The notes under the pieces are model-generated. The model was not told the DNA's origin. It searched no databases and was given only the letters and a program-made list of their open reading frames with translations. A stretch of 64,000 nt of DNA from SHVO01 sp050250575 (lineage in GTDB: Bacteria > Pseudomonadota > Alphaproteobacteria > Rhodospirillales > Rhodospirillaceae): the NCBI GenBank assembly GCA_050250575.1, contig JBFWOJ010000004.1, positions 124,001 to 188,000 on the forward strand. Reading direction: 5' to 3'. Position numbers and translations under genes: made by a program. The number at the start of each line of letters is the position of its first letter. The stretch's first letter is position 1. Of this stretch, positions 34,526 through 44,101 are shown one piece after another.

Positions 34526-35470
34526 ATGACCCCGACCGCCCTGAACCACCCGATTTATACCGACGAGAAGGCCGCTTGCGAACACTTGGCGAACATCCGT
34601 TGGCCTTCGGTTATCACCTGCCCGCGCTGTGGCGTTGAGGGTCAGGCGCGGGCTTTGGGCGGCGAAAGCATGGGTCCGGGCTGGTTCTATTGCGGTGCCT
34701 GTCAGGACAAGTTCACCGTCCGCACCGGCACCGTTTACGAGCGGTCGCATATCCCCCTGCACAAATGGCTTTTGGGCTTCCGCCTGATGGCATCGAGCAA
34801 GAAGGGCATCAGCGCCCATCAACTGCACCGGACCCTTGGCATCACCTACAAGTCCGCGTGGTTCATGGCGCACCGCATCCGTGAAGCCATGAGCGATACA
34901 GATCCGTCACCGCTCGGCGGCAAGGATAAGACGGTGGAAGTGGACGAAACATTCCGTGGCGAACCGAACTATGTGTTCGTGAGCGGCAAGGGCTGGCGCA
35001 AGAAGAGCGGTACCAGCTCAAAGACAAAGGTTCTCACACTCGTTGAGCGCAACGGTAAGGCCCGTTCCATGGTCATTGCGGAAGTGAAGGCCAAGGAGAT
35101 CGCGCCGCTCGTTGAACGTCATGTGGCGAAGGAAACCACGCTGATGACCGATGAAGGCAAGTGGTACACGAACGTAGGCAAGAAGTTTGCTGCCCATGAA
35201 ACGGTGCATCACAGCCGCAAGGAATACGCGCGCGGCAAGACGCACACGAACACCGTGGAAGGCTTTTTCTCGATCTTCAAGCGCGGGATGGTCGGCACGT
35301 ACCAGCACTGTGGCGAACAGCACTTGAAGCGTTATTTGCAGGAGTTCGATTTCAGGTATTCAAACCGCGCTGCGCTTGGCGTGGACGATGCTGAACGTAC
35401 CGAACGCGCCGTGAAAGGGGCGGAAGGTAAGCGCCTCATGTATCGACGCCCTCGCGTCAGCGCCGCGTAA
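34526..35470 (+). CDS. IS1595-family (ISXO2-like) transposase
   Basis: 314 residues, full length with a good ribosome site (AAGGAG). An N-terminal zinc ribbon ('CPRCG' ... 'CGAC', residues about 32-60) is followed by a DDE-type core: 'VEVDETFRG' (first Asp), 'LMTDEGKWY' (second Asp) and 'HTNTVEGFFSIFKRG' (final acidic residue), the ISXO2-like arrangement. No frameshift is seen, so it may be active. I could not identify terminal inverted repeats or target duplications by eye. An SOS-like operator lies upstream and a terminator downstream. Confidence 0.87.
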   Translation: MTPTALNHPIYTDEKAACEHLANIRWPSVITCPRCGVEGQARALGGESMGPGWFYCGACQDKFTVRTGTVYERSHIPLHKWLLGFRLMASSKKGISAHQLHRTLGITYKSAWFMAHRIREAMSDTDPSPLGGKDKTVEVDETFRGEPNYVFVSGKGWRKKSGTSSKTKVLTLVERNGKARSMVIAEVKAKEIAPLVERHVAKETTLMTDEGKWYTNVGKKFAAHETVHHSRKEYARGKTHTNTVEGFFSIFKRGMVGTYQHCGEQHLKRYLQEFDFRYSNRAALGVDDAERTERAVKGAEGKRLMYRRPRVSAA

Positions 35471-35502
35471 GAAGCGGATCACTCGGGCGCAGTTTCGTGC
35501 GC

Positions 35503-35658
35503 TTAGGAAGAAGGAGCGGCCTTAGCCGGCCGCTTCCTTTTTAGTTTTTTTCGCGGCGCGGGTGGCATCTTCAATGACTGCCTAATAGCCCGTTCCATAC
35601 GCTCAGCGATGTCTCGGTTGCTTTCGTCGTCGGAGAACGATTTTCTACTCTTTTTCAC
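35503..35658 (-). CDS. Possible small basic protein (51 aa)
   Basis: From GTG 35658 the frame reads 'MKKSRKSFSDDESNRDIAER' and ends in a Lys/Arg/Pro-rich tail. It converges with the transposase, the transposase terminator hairpin falling inside its end. No ribosome site is visible. The frame continues upstream into the tRNA-like gene, where it is certainly not coding. It could be a passenger protein of the element or chance. Confidence 0.3.
   Translation of the reverse strand: MKKSRKSFSDDESNRDIAERMERAIRQSLKMPPAPRKKLKRKRPAKAAPSS
35511..35545 (+). terminator. Rho-independent terminator after the transposase
   Basis: AAGGAGCGGCC pairs with GGCCGCT(T)CCTT across a 6-nt loop with one bulged T, followed by TTTTTAGTTTTTTT. 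It ends about 70 bp after the transposase stop. Confidence 0.75.
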
Positions 35659-35741
35659 AACTAGTTGATGTTTAATTGATTTTTGATGCTTTTTGGTGTA
35701 TTGACGACGGGTTGTTTGCTCATCATCTGAGCGTAGAATGA

Positions 35742-35840
35742 TCGGAGTGGCCGGACTCGAACCGGCGACCTTCTCGGCGGGCCCCACTCTCAATGGATAC
35801 CTAGAAACCGAGATGCTCTATCCACCTGAGCTACACTCCG
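35742..35840 (-). tRNA. tRNA-Arg(UCU)-like gene with an enlarged/interrupted anticodon loop
   Basis: On the minus strand every helix of a class I tRNA is perfect: acceptor CGGAGTG/CACTCCG with discriminator A, D stem GCTC/GAGC with loop AGGTGGATA, T arm GCCGG-TTCGAGT-CCGGC, and anticodon stem TCTCG/CGAGA. The variable loop is the short AGGTC. But 32 nt lie between the anticodon-stem arms instead of 7. They begin GTTTCTAG, where TT-TCT-A gives U33, anticodon UCU and purine 37, fitting Arg; A20 in the D loop is an Arg identity base. About 23-25 nt follow before the stem closes. CCA is not encoded. The 5' end is 6 nt after the stop of the winged-helix gene. Confidence 0.7.
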
Positions 35841-35846
35841 AAACTC

Positions 35847-36377
35847 TTACTCCGCAGCAGCGCCGACCTCATGGTCGGCGTTTTGCTTTTCTGAAATACG
35901 CTCACCTTCCGGCACGAAAACCCAGTCGGCGCGACCAACGCGCCGCACGGCGCCCTTTTTTGAAAGGCGATACAGCAACATTCCAACAGTCTTAGGGTGG
36001 ATCTTCCGCACAACGGACTCATAGCCCTGCTGCAGATCGAGCGCGCGCAAAGTCTGCGGATGCGCTTCGCGCAGCTTGGCCTCTATAAATTCTTCAACGG
36101 TAGCAGGAGCAGCGGCCGTGGCCGGGATTGAGGTGGGAGCCCTTTCGGCCGACAGGGCCTGAAACCGCGACAACTCTTCCTTGATGTCGAAGTCAAAAAG
36201 CTCACCAGTAACGCGGCACTTGCTGGCCCGATCCTCGAGAACCCGCTGCGCCTCCTGAAGGCGCGTAATCTCTGCTTGGTGATGCTTGATTGCCGCGTCG
36301 TTCGCGTTCCAAAGCTCAATCATGCCGTTGAGGCGGGCGACCGTAGCCTTAATCACAGCTTGGCGTTCGTCTGTCAT
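35847..36377 (-). CDS. Coiled-coil/winged-helix protein of the accessory patch
   Basis: 176 residues from ATG 36377 (GAGGG upstream). Residues about 1-60 form a long helical, heptad-like segment ('RLNGMIELWNANDAAIKHHQAEITRLQEAQ' in two parts), then an Ala/Pro/Thr linker, and a C-terminal module 'VEEFIEAKLREAHPQTLRALDL...MLLYRLSKKGAVRRVGRADWVFV' that looks like a winged helix with a beta-wing. A DNA-binding regulator is plausible. The tRNA-like gene follows after 6 nt on the same strand, implying one transcript. Confidence 0.65.
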   Translation of the reverse strand: MTDERQAVIKATVARLNGMIELWNANDAAIKHHQAEITRLQEAQRVLEDRASKCRVTGELFDFDIKEELSRFQALSAERAPTSIPATAAAPATVEEFIEAKLREAHPQTLRALDLQQGYESVVRKIHPKTVGMLLYRLSKKGAVRRVGRADWVFVPEGERISEKQNADHEVGAAAE

Positions 36378-36586
36378 GGAAGATTCCCTCGAGAGATGGA
36401 GGCAGTGTACCATCATGCCGCACCCCATCATAGAGGAAATCTTGTTGTCACCGTTAAAATATTCCCTATACCTGGTTTTAACGCGCGCCTGTTGCTCGCG
36501 CGCCTTATTCTTTCGTCCAGTGCGACACCTCGGAACAGACCTGGAACATGGCTTGCAAGCCATTGATTCCAGTGTCAACGTGGCGC

Positions 36587-36601
36587 GTTCTCAATCTGTT
36601 C
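36587..36601 (+). promoter_or_regulatory. Perfect GTTC-N7-GTTC box upstream of recA
   Basis: GTTCTCAATCTGTTC matches the alphaproteobacterial LexA consensus exactly. It is 166 bp before the recA start and 210 bp before the divergent winged-helix gene, so either could be the target. Confidence 0.5.
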
Positions 36602-36657
36602 TAGAAACGTCGGCCTGTCACACTCACGGTAACTAAATACCGTATTTCAGTAAAGTA

Positions 36658-36702
36658 TATAATCGCGTCATTTATTCTTGCTAGAGAGAACAAAATATGT
36701 AC
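36658..36702 (+). promoter_or_regulatory. recA promoter region with TATAAT and a near-consensus LexA box
   Basis: TATAAT lies at 36658-36663. Downstream, GAACAAAATATGTAC (36688-36702) is GAAC-N7-GAAC with one mismatch, placed where a repressor would block early transcription. A dyad ACGGTA/TACCGT sits just upstream at 36626-36643. No consensus -35 was found. This 390-bp gap (36378-36766) otherwise holds no gene. Confidence 0.45.
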
Positions 36703-36766
36703 ACTCTGGGTTCAGGACGCAATTGAACGCCTTGGCAATTCTGAATAGACACTCAAGGAGCCCTGC

Positions 36767-37840
36767 ATGCCCGCCGAACCCGCCCTCCGCCTCGTAGAAA
36801 GAGATTCAATGGATAAGAACAAGGCCCTTGAGGCTGCCGTGACCCAGATCGAGCGCTCCTTCGGGAAAGGCTCGATCATGCGCCTCGGCCAGAACGAGAG
36901 CGCCGTCGAGATTGCCGCGGTCTCCACCGGCTCCCTCGGTCTCGACCTCGCCCTCGGCATCGGCGGCTTGCCCAAGGGCCGCATCATCGAGATCTATGGG
37001 CCGGAAAGCTCGGGCAAGACCACGCTCGCGCTCCATGTCATCGCCGAAGCGCAAAAAACCGGCGGTACCTGCGCCTTCGTCGACGCCGAACATGCGCTCG
37101 ATCCCGGTTACGCCCGCAAGCTTGGGGTCAATCTCGACGATCTTCTGATTTCCCAGCCGGACGCCGGCGAGCAGGCGCTCGAAATCGCCGATACGCTGGT
37201 GCGGTCCGGGGCGATCGACGTCCTGGTCGTCGATTCCGTCGCGGCCCTCACGCCGCGCGCCGAGCTCGAAGGCGAAATGGGCGATTCCCACATGGGCCTG
37301 CAGGCGCGTTTGATGAGCCAGGCGCTGCGTAAACTGACGGCCTCGGTCGCCCGCTCCAACACACTCATCATCTTCATCAATCAGATCCGCATGAAAATCG
37401 GCGTGATGTTCGGCAACCCCGAGACCACGACCGGCGGAAATGCACTGAAATTCTATGCTTCCGTCCGTCTCGACATCCGCCGCATCGGCCAGATCAAGGA
37501 CAAGGAAGACGTCGTCGGTAACCAGACCCGCGTCAAAGTGGTGAAGAACAAGGTCGCGCCCCCGTTCAAGGTGGTCGAGTTCGACATCATGTACGGCGAA
37601 GGTGTCTCCAAGACCGGTGAGCTTCTGGATCTCGGCCAGAAAGCCGGCATCATCGAGAAGTCGGGCTCCTGGTTCTCCTACAACTCCGAGCGCATCGGGC
37701 AGGGACGGGAAAACGCCAAGACCTTCTTGCGCGATCATCCGGACGTCGCCGCCCAAATCGAAAAGCAGATCCGCGTCAATGCCGGTCTGCTCGCGGGCGC
37801 CATGGCGGCTTCACCCGAAGAAGGTGAGGACGCCGAGTAG
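36767..37840 (+). CDS. recA: Recombinase RecA
   Basis: 357 residues. ATG 36767 has AAGGAG six bases upstream and gives the usual N-terminus 'LRLVERDSMDKNKALEAAVTQIERSFGKG' (about residues 8-36). Walker A 'GPESSGKTT', Walker B 'VLVVDSVAAL' and the L2 region 'FINQIRMKIGVMFGNPETTTGGNALKFYAS' are intact. RecA drives homologous recombination and LexA cleavage. LexA-like boxes lie upstream and a strong terminator downstream. Confidence 0.97.
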   Translation: MPAEPALRLVERDSMDKNKALEAAVTQIERSFGKGSIMRLGQNESAVEIAAVSTGSLGLDLALGIGGLPKGRIIEIYGPESSGKTTLALHVIAEAQKTGGTCAFVDAEHALDPGYARKLGVNLDDLLISQPDAGEQALEIADTLVRSGAIDVLVVDSVAALTPRAELEGEMGDSHMGLQARLMSQALRKLTASVARSNTLIIFINQIRMKIGVMFGNPETTTGGNALKFYASVRLDIRRIGQIKDKEDVVGNQTRVKVVKNKVAPPFKVVEFDIMYGEGVSKTGELLDLGQKAGIIEKSGSWFSYNSERIGQGRENAKTFLRDHPDVAAQIEKQIRVNAGLLAGAMAASPEEGEDAE

Positions 37841-37909
37841 CCGGCGGCGGTTTCAGCCGATCAAATCCCTCGCCAACAATCCCCTCATCGACCCCTTCTG
37901 TTGGCAACG

Positions 37910-37943
37910 CGGGGTTCCGGATCACCGGAACCCCGTTTTTTTT
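37910..37943 (+). terminator. Rho-independent terminator of recA
   Basis: An 11-bp perfect stem (CGGGGTTCCGG / CCGGAACCCCG) with loop ATCA is followed by eight T residues. Confidence 0.95.
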
Positions 37944-38086
37944 CGTAATGGCCCTACATATGGGGCGGTGCGCTCCGCCGCTTTCTGGACACTTCCGCGC
38001 CGGACAGGCTAGAAAGTGTTAACACGCTGCTCGGCAACCCGGCTTTAGAGCAGGTTCTCACTGCACTGTTTGGATTTGTGGCGCGC

Positions 38087-40750
<2,664 letters not shown>

Positions 40751-40789
40751 TCTTTATAAATCAAGAGCTTAGATTGCACCGCCGCCCTA

Positions 40790-40872
40790 TTGTGCAGTGC
40801 AACATTTTCCTTGACGAAGGGCGGGTCCCGCCCTATCTTGTGTGCATTGCAGCATAATCTATTGCGCTGCAG
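40790..40872 (+). promoter_or_regulatory. Phasin promoter with TGC boxes and a palindromic spacer
   Basis: TTGACG (40811-40816) and TATCTT (40834-40839) are separated by 17 bp, a standard sigma-70 layout. The spacer contains GGGCGGG-T-CCCGCCC, a perfect dyad. TGC-type repeats flank it: TTGTGCAGTGCAAC (40790), TGTGCATTGCAGCA (40841) and TTGCGCTGCAG (40862), resembling binding sites of the PHB-responsive repressor PhaR. Confidence 0.65.
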
Positions 40873-40948
40873 AGAATGGCTCGGCCGCTCAGGGATGTTT
40901 ACGGACCGATCCGCGTGATCCGTCAAACCAACAAGGAACGAAAATAAA

Positions 40949-41290
40949 ATGACCTCGTACTCTGATATCGCTGCCTGGGGCCAGGAAAGCATCGAAAGCA
41001 TCGTGAAGGCCAACACTGCGGCCGTGAAGGGTTTCGAAACCCTTGCGAAGCACTTCGTCGAGCTGACTGGCAAGACCTACGAAAATTCCGTCGAAGCCGG
41101 CAAGAAGCTCGCGGGCGCCAAGAACGTCTCTGATCTTTTCCAGATCCAGAGCAAGCTCGCCCAGGACTCGTTCGCCTCCTTCGTCGAAGAAGGCAAGACC
41201 GTGTCTGAGCTCGCCACTGAAATCTTCACGGACGTAACGGCGCCTCTGACGCCGAAGTTCGCGAAGGCCAGCGTGAAGAAGGCTGCCTGA
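40949..41290 (+). CDS. phaP: Phasin family protein
   Basis: 113 residues, helical and amphipathic without a signal peptide. 'YENSVEAGKKLAGAKNVSDLFQIQSKLAQDSFASFVEEGKTVSELA' (about residues 45-90) is the phasin_2 pattern. Phasins coat polyhydroxyalkanoate granules. It has its own strong promoter with PhaR-like sites and a hairpin-rich 3' end, so it is likely highly expressed and monocistronic. The symbol is used loosely: no PHA synthase gene is in the window. Confidence 0.85.
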   Translation: MTSYSDIAAWGQESIESIVKANTAAVKGFETLAKHFVELTGKTYENSVEAGKKLAGAKNVSDLFQIQSKLAQDSFASFVEEGKTVSELATEIFTDVTAPLTPKFAKASVKKAA

Positions 41291-41360
41291 TCTCCTTCCT
41301 CCCTTCGGAAGATTGGCAGACTGAAGAGAAGCCTGGCGGGTCCTCCCCCGCCGGGCTTTT
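41291..41360 (+). ncRNA. Phasin 3'UTR with two anti-Shine-Dalgarno hairpins; terminator
   Basis: Directly after the stop codon, CTTCC-TCCCTTC-GGAAG (41295-41311) forms a small hairpin. A second, 11-bp hairpin (41330-41340 with 41347-41357, one T-G pair) has loop TCCTCC and is followed by TTTTCGTCTTT, so it also terminates. Tandem hairpins showing CCUCC(C) in their loops are the architecture of alphaproteobacterial 'cuckoo'/CcsR-type small RNAs. Terminator function is likely; the sRNA role is inferred. Confidence 0.6.
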
Positions 41361-41532
41361 CGTCTTTAAGGCCGGGTCGCATTCCAAAGTTAGCCGCGAA
41401 CTTTGGAATAGAAGCGACCCAGGATTTATTGCATCTAGTGTGGCCATCGGATTTGAGGTTCCTACGTGCGTCTGCTGCGCGCAGGAGCTTCCAATCCGGC
41501 GCGGTCCGTGACCCTTGATCCAGGAACCTTCG

Positions 41533-42378
41533 ATGCGCTTTTCCGGTACCGAGAATTATGTGGCCACCGAGGACCTGATGGTGGCCGTGAATGCCGCGGT
41601 CACGCTTGAGCGGCCCCTGCTGGTGAAGGGCGAGCCGGGCACGGGCAAGACCGTCCTCGCCCATGAGATCGCCGCTTCCCTCAAGATGCCGCTGCTCACT
41701 TGGCACATCAAATCGACCACCAAGGCCCAGCACGGTCTGTACGAATACGACGCGGTCTCGCGGCTGCGCGATTCCCAGCTCGGCGACGCCAAGGTCAAGG
41801 ATATCGCCAACTACATCAAGCCCGGCAAGCTGTGGCAGGCCTTCGACGCGTCCAGCCGCCACGTGCTGCTGATCGATGAGATCGACAAGGCCGATATCGA
41901 ATTTCCCAATGACCTGCTGCTCGAACTCGATCGCATGGAATTCTTCGTGTTCGAGACCGGCGAAACTATCAAGGCCAAGAATCGTCCCGTGGTGATCATC
42001 ACCTCGAACAACGAGAAAGAGCTGCCGGACGCCTTTCTGCGCCGTTGCTTCTTCCACTACATCCGTTTCCCGGACCGCGAGACCATGGAGCGCATCGTCG
42101 CGGTTCATTTTCCCGATGTGAAAAAGAACCTGGTGCGCGAGGCGCTCAACGTCTTCTTTGAGATCCGCGAAGTTCCGGGACTCAAGAAGCGTCCGTCGAC
42201 CTCGGAGCTTCTCGACTGGATCAAGCTCCTGATGGCCGATGATATCCCGCCCGAAGCCCTCAAGGCCAAGGACGTGAAGACGGCCGTGCCGCCGCTGTAT
42301 GGCGCCCTCCTCAAGAACGAGCAGGACGTGCATATGCTCGAGCGCCTGGCGTTTCTCGCGCGCAGGGAAGGCCGCTAG
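41533..42378 (+). CDS. MoxR-type AAA+ ATPase
   Basis: 281 residues; ATG 41533 has AGGAA six bases upstream. Walker A 'GEPGTGKT', Walker B 'VLLIDEIDKAD', sensor 1 'VIITSNNEKELPDAFLRRCFFHYIRFP' (about residues 155-182). MoxR ATPases work with VWA-domain partners as metal-insertion or assembly chaperones, and the next gene is such a partner, starting immediately after the stop. Confidence 0.87.
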   Translation: MRFSGTENYVATEDLMVAVNAAVTLERPLLVKGEPGTGKTVLAHEIAASLKMPLLTWHIKSTTKAQHGLYEYDAVSRLRDSQLGDAKVKDIANYIKPGKLWQAFDASSRHVLLIDEIDKADIEFPNDLLLELDRMEFFVFETGETIKAKNRPVVIITSNNEKELPDAFLRRCFFHYIRFPDRETMERIVAVHFPDVKKNLVREALNVFFEIREVPGLKKRPSTSELLDWIKLLMADDIPPEALKAKDVKTAVPPLYGALLKNEQDVHMLERLAFLARREGR

Positions 42379-43563
42379 GTGTTTCTGAACCTCCTCGACG
42401 GCCTCAAGAAGGCGGGGCTGCCGGTGTCCATCACCGAGTACCTCGCGCTGATTGAAGCGGTCGAGGCGGGCGTCGCGGGCTGGAGCGTCGAAGACTTCTA
42501 CTATTTAGCCCGCGCGGCCCTGGTCAAGGACGAGCGCAATCTTGATCGTTTCGACCGCGTGTTCGGGCAGGTCTTCAAGGACCTCGAAGGCGATGCGTCG
42601 CTCGAAGGCGTGCTCGCGAACATCCCGGAGGAGTGGCTGAAGACGCTGACCGAGCGCATGTTCTCCGAGGAGGACAAGGCCAAGGTGAAGGCTCTCGGCG
42701 GTTGGGACAAGCTGATGGGAACGCTACGCCAGCGCCTCGCCGAGCAGAAAGGCCGGCACGCCGGTGGCTCCAAGTGGATCGGCACCGGCGGTACGTCGCC
42801 CTTCGGCGCCTACGGCTACAATCCTGAAGGCGTGCGCGTCGGCCAGCACGAAAGCCGCCATCGTCGCGCTGTGAAGGTTTGGGACAAACGCGAGTTCGCA
42901 AACCTCGACGACACCATCGAGATCGGCACGCGCAACATCAAGCTCGCTTTGCGCCGCCTGCGTCGTTTCGCCCGCCAAGGCGCCGCGACCGAGCTCGATA
43001 TGGACGGCACGATCCGGTCTACCGCCCATCACGGCGGACTGCTCGATCTCCAGATGGTCCCGGAACGCCACAACGCGGTGAAGGTGCTCCTCTTTCTGGA
43101 TGCCGGCGGGTCCATGGATGATCACGTGAAGGTCTGCGCCGAGCTCTTCTCCGCCTGCCGTACGGAGTTCAAGCACCTTGAATCATATTACTTTCATAAT
43201 TGCGTCTATGAGACGGTCTGGCGTGACAACCGCCGCCGTCACACCGAGCGTATCCCCACATGGCAGGTCCTTCGCACCTATCCGCCCGACTACAAGCTCA
43301 TTTTTGTCGGCGATGCGTCGATGAGCCCCTACGAAATCATCCAACCGGGCGGCGCGGTCGAGCATTGGAATCCGGAATCGGGCGAGCTCTGGATGCGGCG
43401 GTTCCTCGAGACTTGGCCGCACGCGGTCTGGCTGAACCCCGTTCCGCAGAAGCATTGGCCTTACACCGAATCCATCGGAATGATGCGTAAGGTCATGGAC
43501 GGACGGATGTATCCGCTCACGCTCAGCGGCCTGGACGCCGCCATCGCCGAGCTCGGCCATTAG
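42379..43563 (+). CDS. VWA-domain protein, CoxE-like
   Basis: 394 residues from GTG 42379, directly abutting the MoxR stop. The N-terminal half is helical; the C-terminal half is a VWA domain with MIDAS-like 'FLDAGGSMDD' (Ser of DxSxS is replaced by Gly at the first position) and 'IFVGDASMSPYEI'. The pair is conserved as a MoxR/CoxE module of unsettled function. It converges with crcB with a 4-bp stop overlap. Confidence 0.83.
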   Translation: MFLNLLDGLKKAGLPVSITEYLALIEAVEAGVAGWSVEDFYYLARAALVKDERNLDRFDRVFGQVFKDLEGDASLEGVLANIPEEWLKTLTERMFSEEDKAKVKALGGWDKLMGTLRQRLAEQKGRHAGGSKWIGTGGTSPFGAYGYNPEGVRVGQHESRHRRAVKVWDKREFANLDDTIEIGTRNIKLALRRLRRFARQGAATELDMDGTIRSTAHHGGLLDLQMVPERHNAVKVLLFLDAGGSMDDHVKVCAELFSACRTEFKHLESYYFHNCVYETVWRDNRRRHTERIPTWQVLRTYPPDYKLIFVGDASMSPYEIIQPGGAVEHWNPESGELWMRRFLETWPHAVWLNPVPQKHWPYTESIGMMRKVMDGRMYPLTLSGLDAAIAELGH

Positions 43564-43949
43564 GTTGTGTTGAGCGCCAGGCCGGTGAGGTAACCGAGCC
43601 AAACGCCGCCGATACATAAGAACACCGACAAGGCGATGTTGCCTACCGCCGGTAACCACTGACCGCCCTGGATCAACGTCAGCGTCTGTAGGCTGAATGC
43701 GGAGAAGGTGGTGTAACCGCCACAGATCCCGACCATCAAAAGAGCCCGCGCATCCTCGCTTGCGGGAAAGCGCCCGCCGTCATGCATTGTCGCGGCCGCA
43801 ATGCCGATGACGATCGATCCGAGGACGTTGATGGCCAGCGTGCCCCAAGGGAAGGCAACGCCGACCGTCATTGCGATCAGGCCATTGCACCAATGGCGAG
43901 CCATGCTTCCCAGCGCCCCGCCCAGGCCGATCCACAGGTATGTCTGCAT
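43560..43949 (-). CDS. crcB: Fluoride channel CrcB/Fluc
   Basis: 129 residues, four transmembrane helices. 'GLGGALGSMARHWCNG', 'NVLGSIVIG' and 'GICGGYTTFSAFSLQTL' are the Fluc signatures: the pore Asn, the Phe box and the Thr track. It acts as a dual-topology dimer exporting fluoride. The start at 43949 is chosen because helix 1 begins there; longer forms add a soluble leader. No fluoride riboswitch was seen upstream. Confidence 0.92.
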   Translation of the reverse strand: MQTYLWIGLGGALGSMARHWCNGLIAMTVGVAFPWGTLAINVLGSIVIGIAAATMHDGGRFPASEDARALLMVGICGGYTTFSAFSLQTLTLIQGGQWLPAVGNIALSVFLCIGGVWLGYLTGLALNTT

Positions 43950-44101
43950 GCGATCCCCGCGATGTAGCGATTTTGACATGAATAGGTTTGCGCGGGAACA
44001 AATTCGAAAAGGCGAAGGCGCTTTGCAAGGGGCAGGCGCCGCGCTATACCTCTTGCACGGCGCAGGGGGCGCTAGTTTGTTTTCAGTTGTGATGTTGTGA
44101 A

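Larger units (their letters stand above)
34333..36766. other. AT-richer accessory patch between the flagellar operon and recA
   Basis: From about 34,400 to 36,720 the non-coding parts are clearly richer in A/T runs than the flanking core genes. The patch holds a transposase gene, a small basic ORF, a tRNA-like gene and a winged-helix gene, none of which belongs to the neighbouring core functions. I did not find matching terminal repeats, so its exact ends are unknown and it may be several insertions. Confidence 0.5.

Noticed and set aside
35861..35890. Hairpin CGCCGACC-TCAT-GGTCGGCG followed by TTTTGCTTTT on the plus strand
   Set aside because: It looks like a terminator but lies inside the coding end of the minus-strand winged-helix gene and no plus-strand transcript needs it; it may be chance or block antisense reading.
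35738..35995. Plus-strand ORF reading VAGLEPATF
   Set aside because: This peptide is the usual false translation across the reverse strand of a tRNA gene.
43950..44101. Fluoride riboswitch upstream of crcB
   Set aside because: The GGCGAUGG-type core and pseudoknot partners were looked for and not found in the leader.
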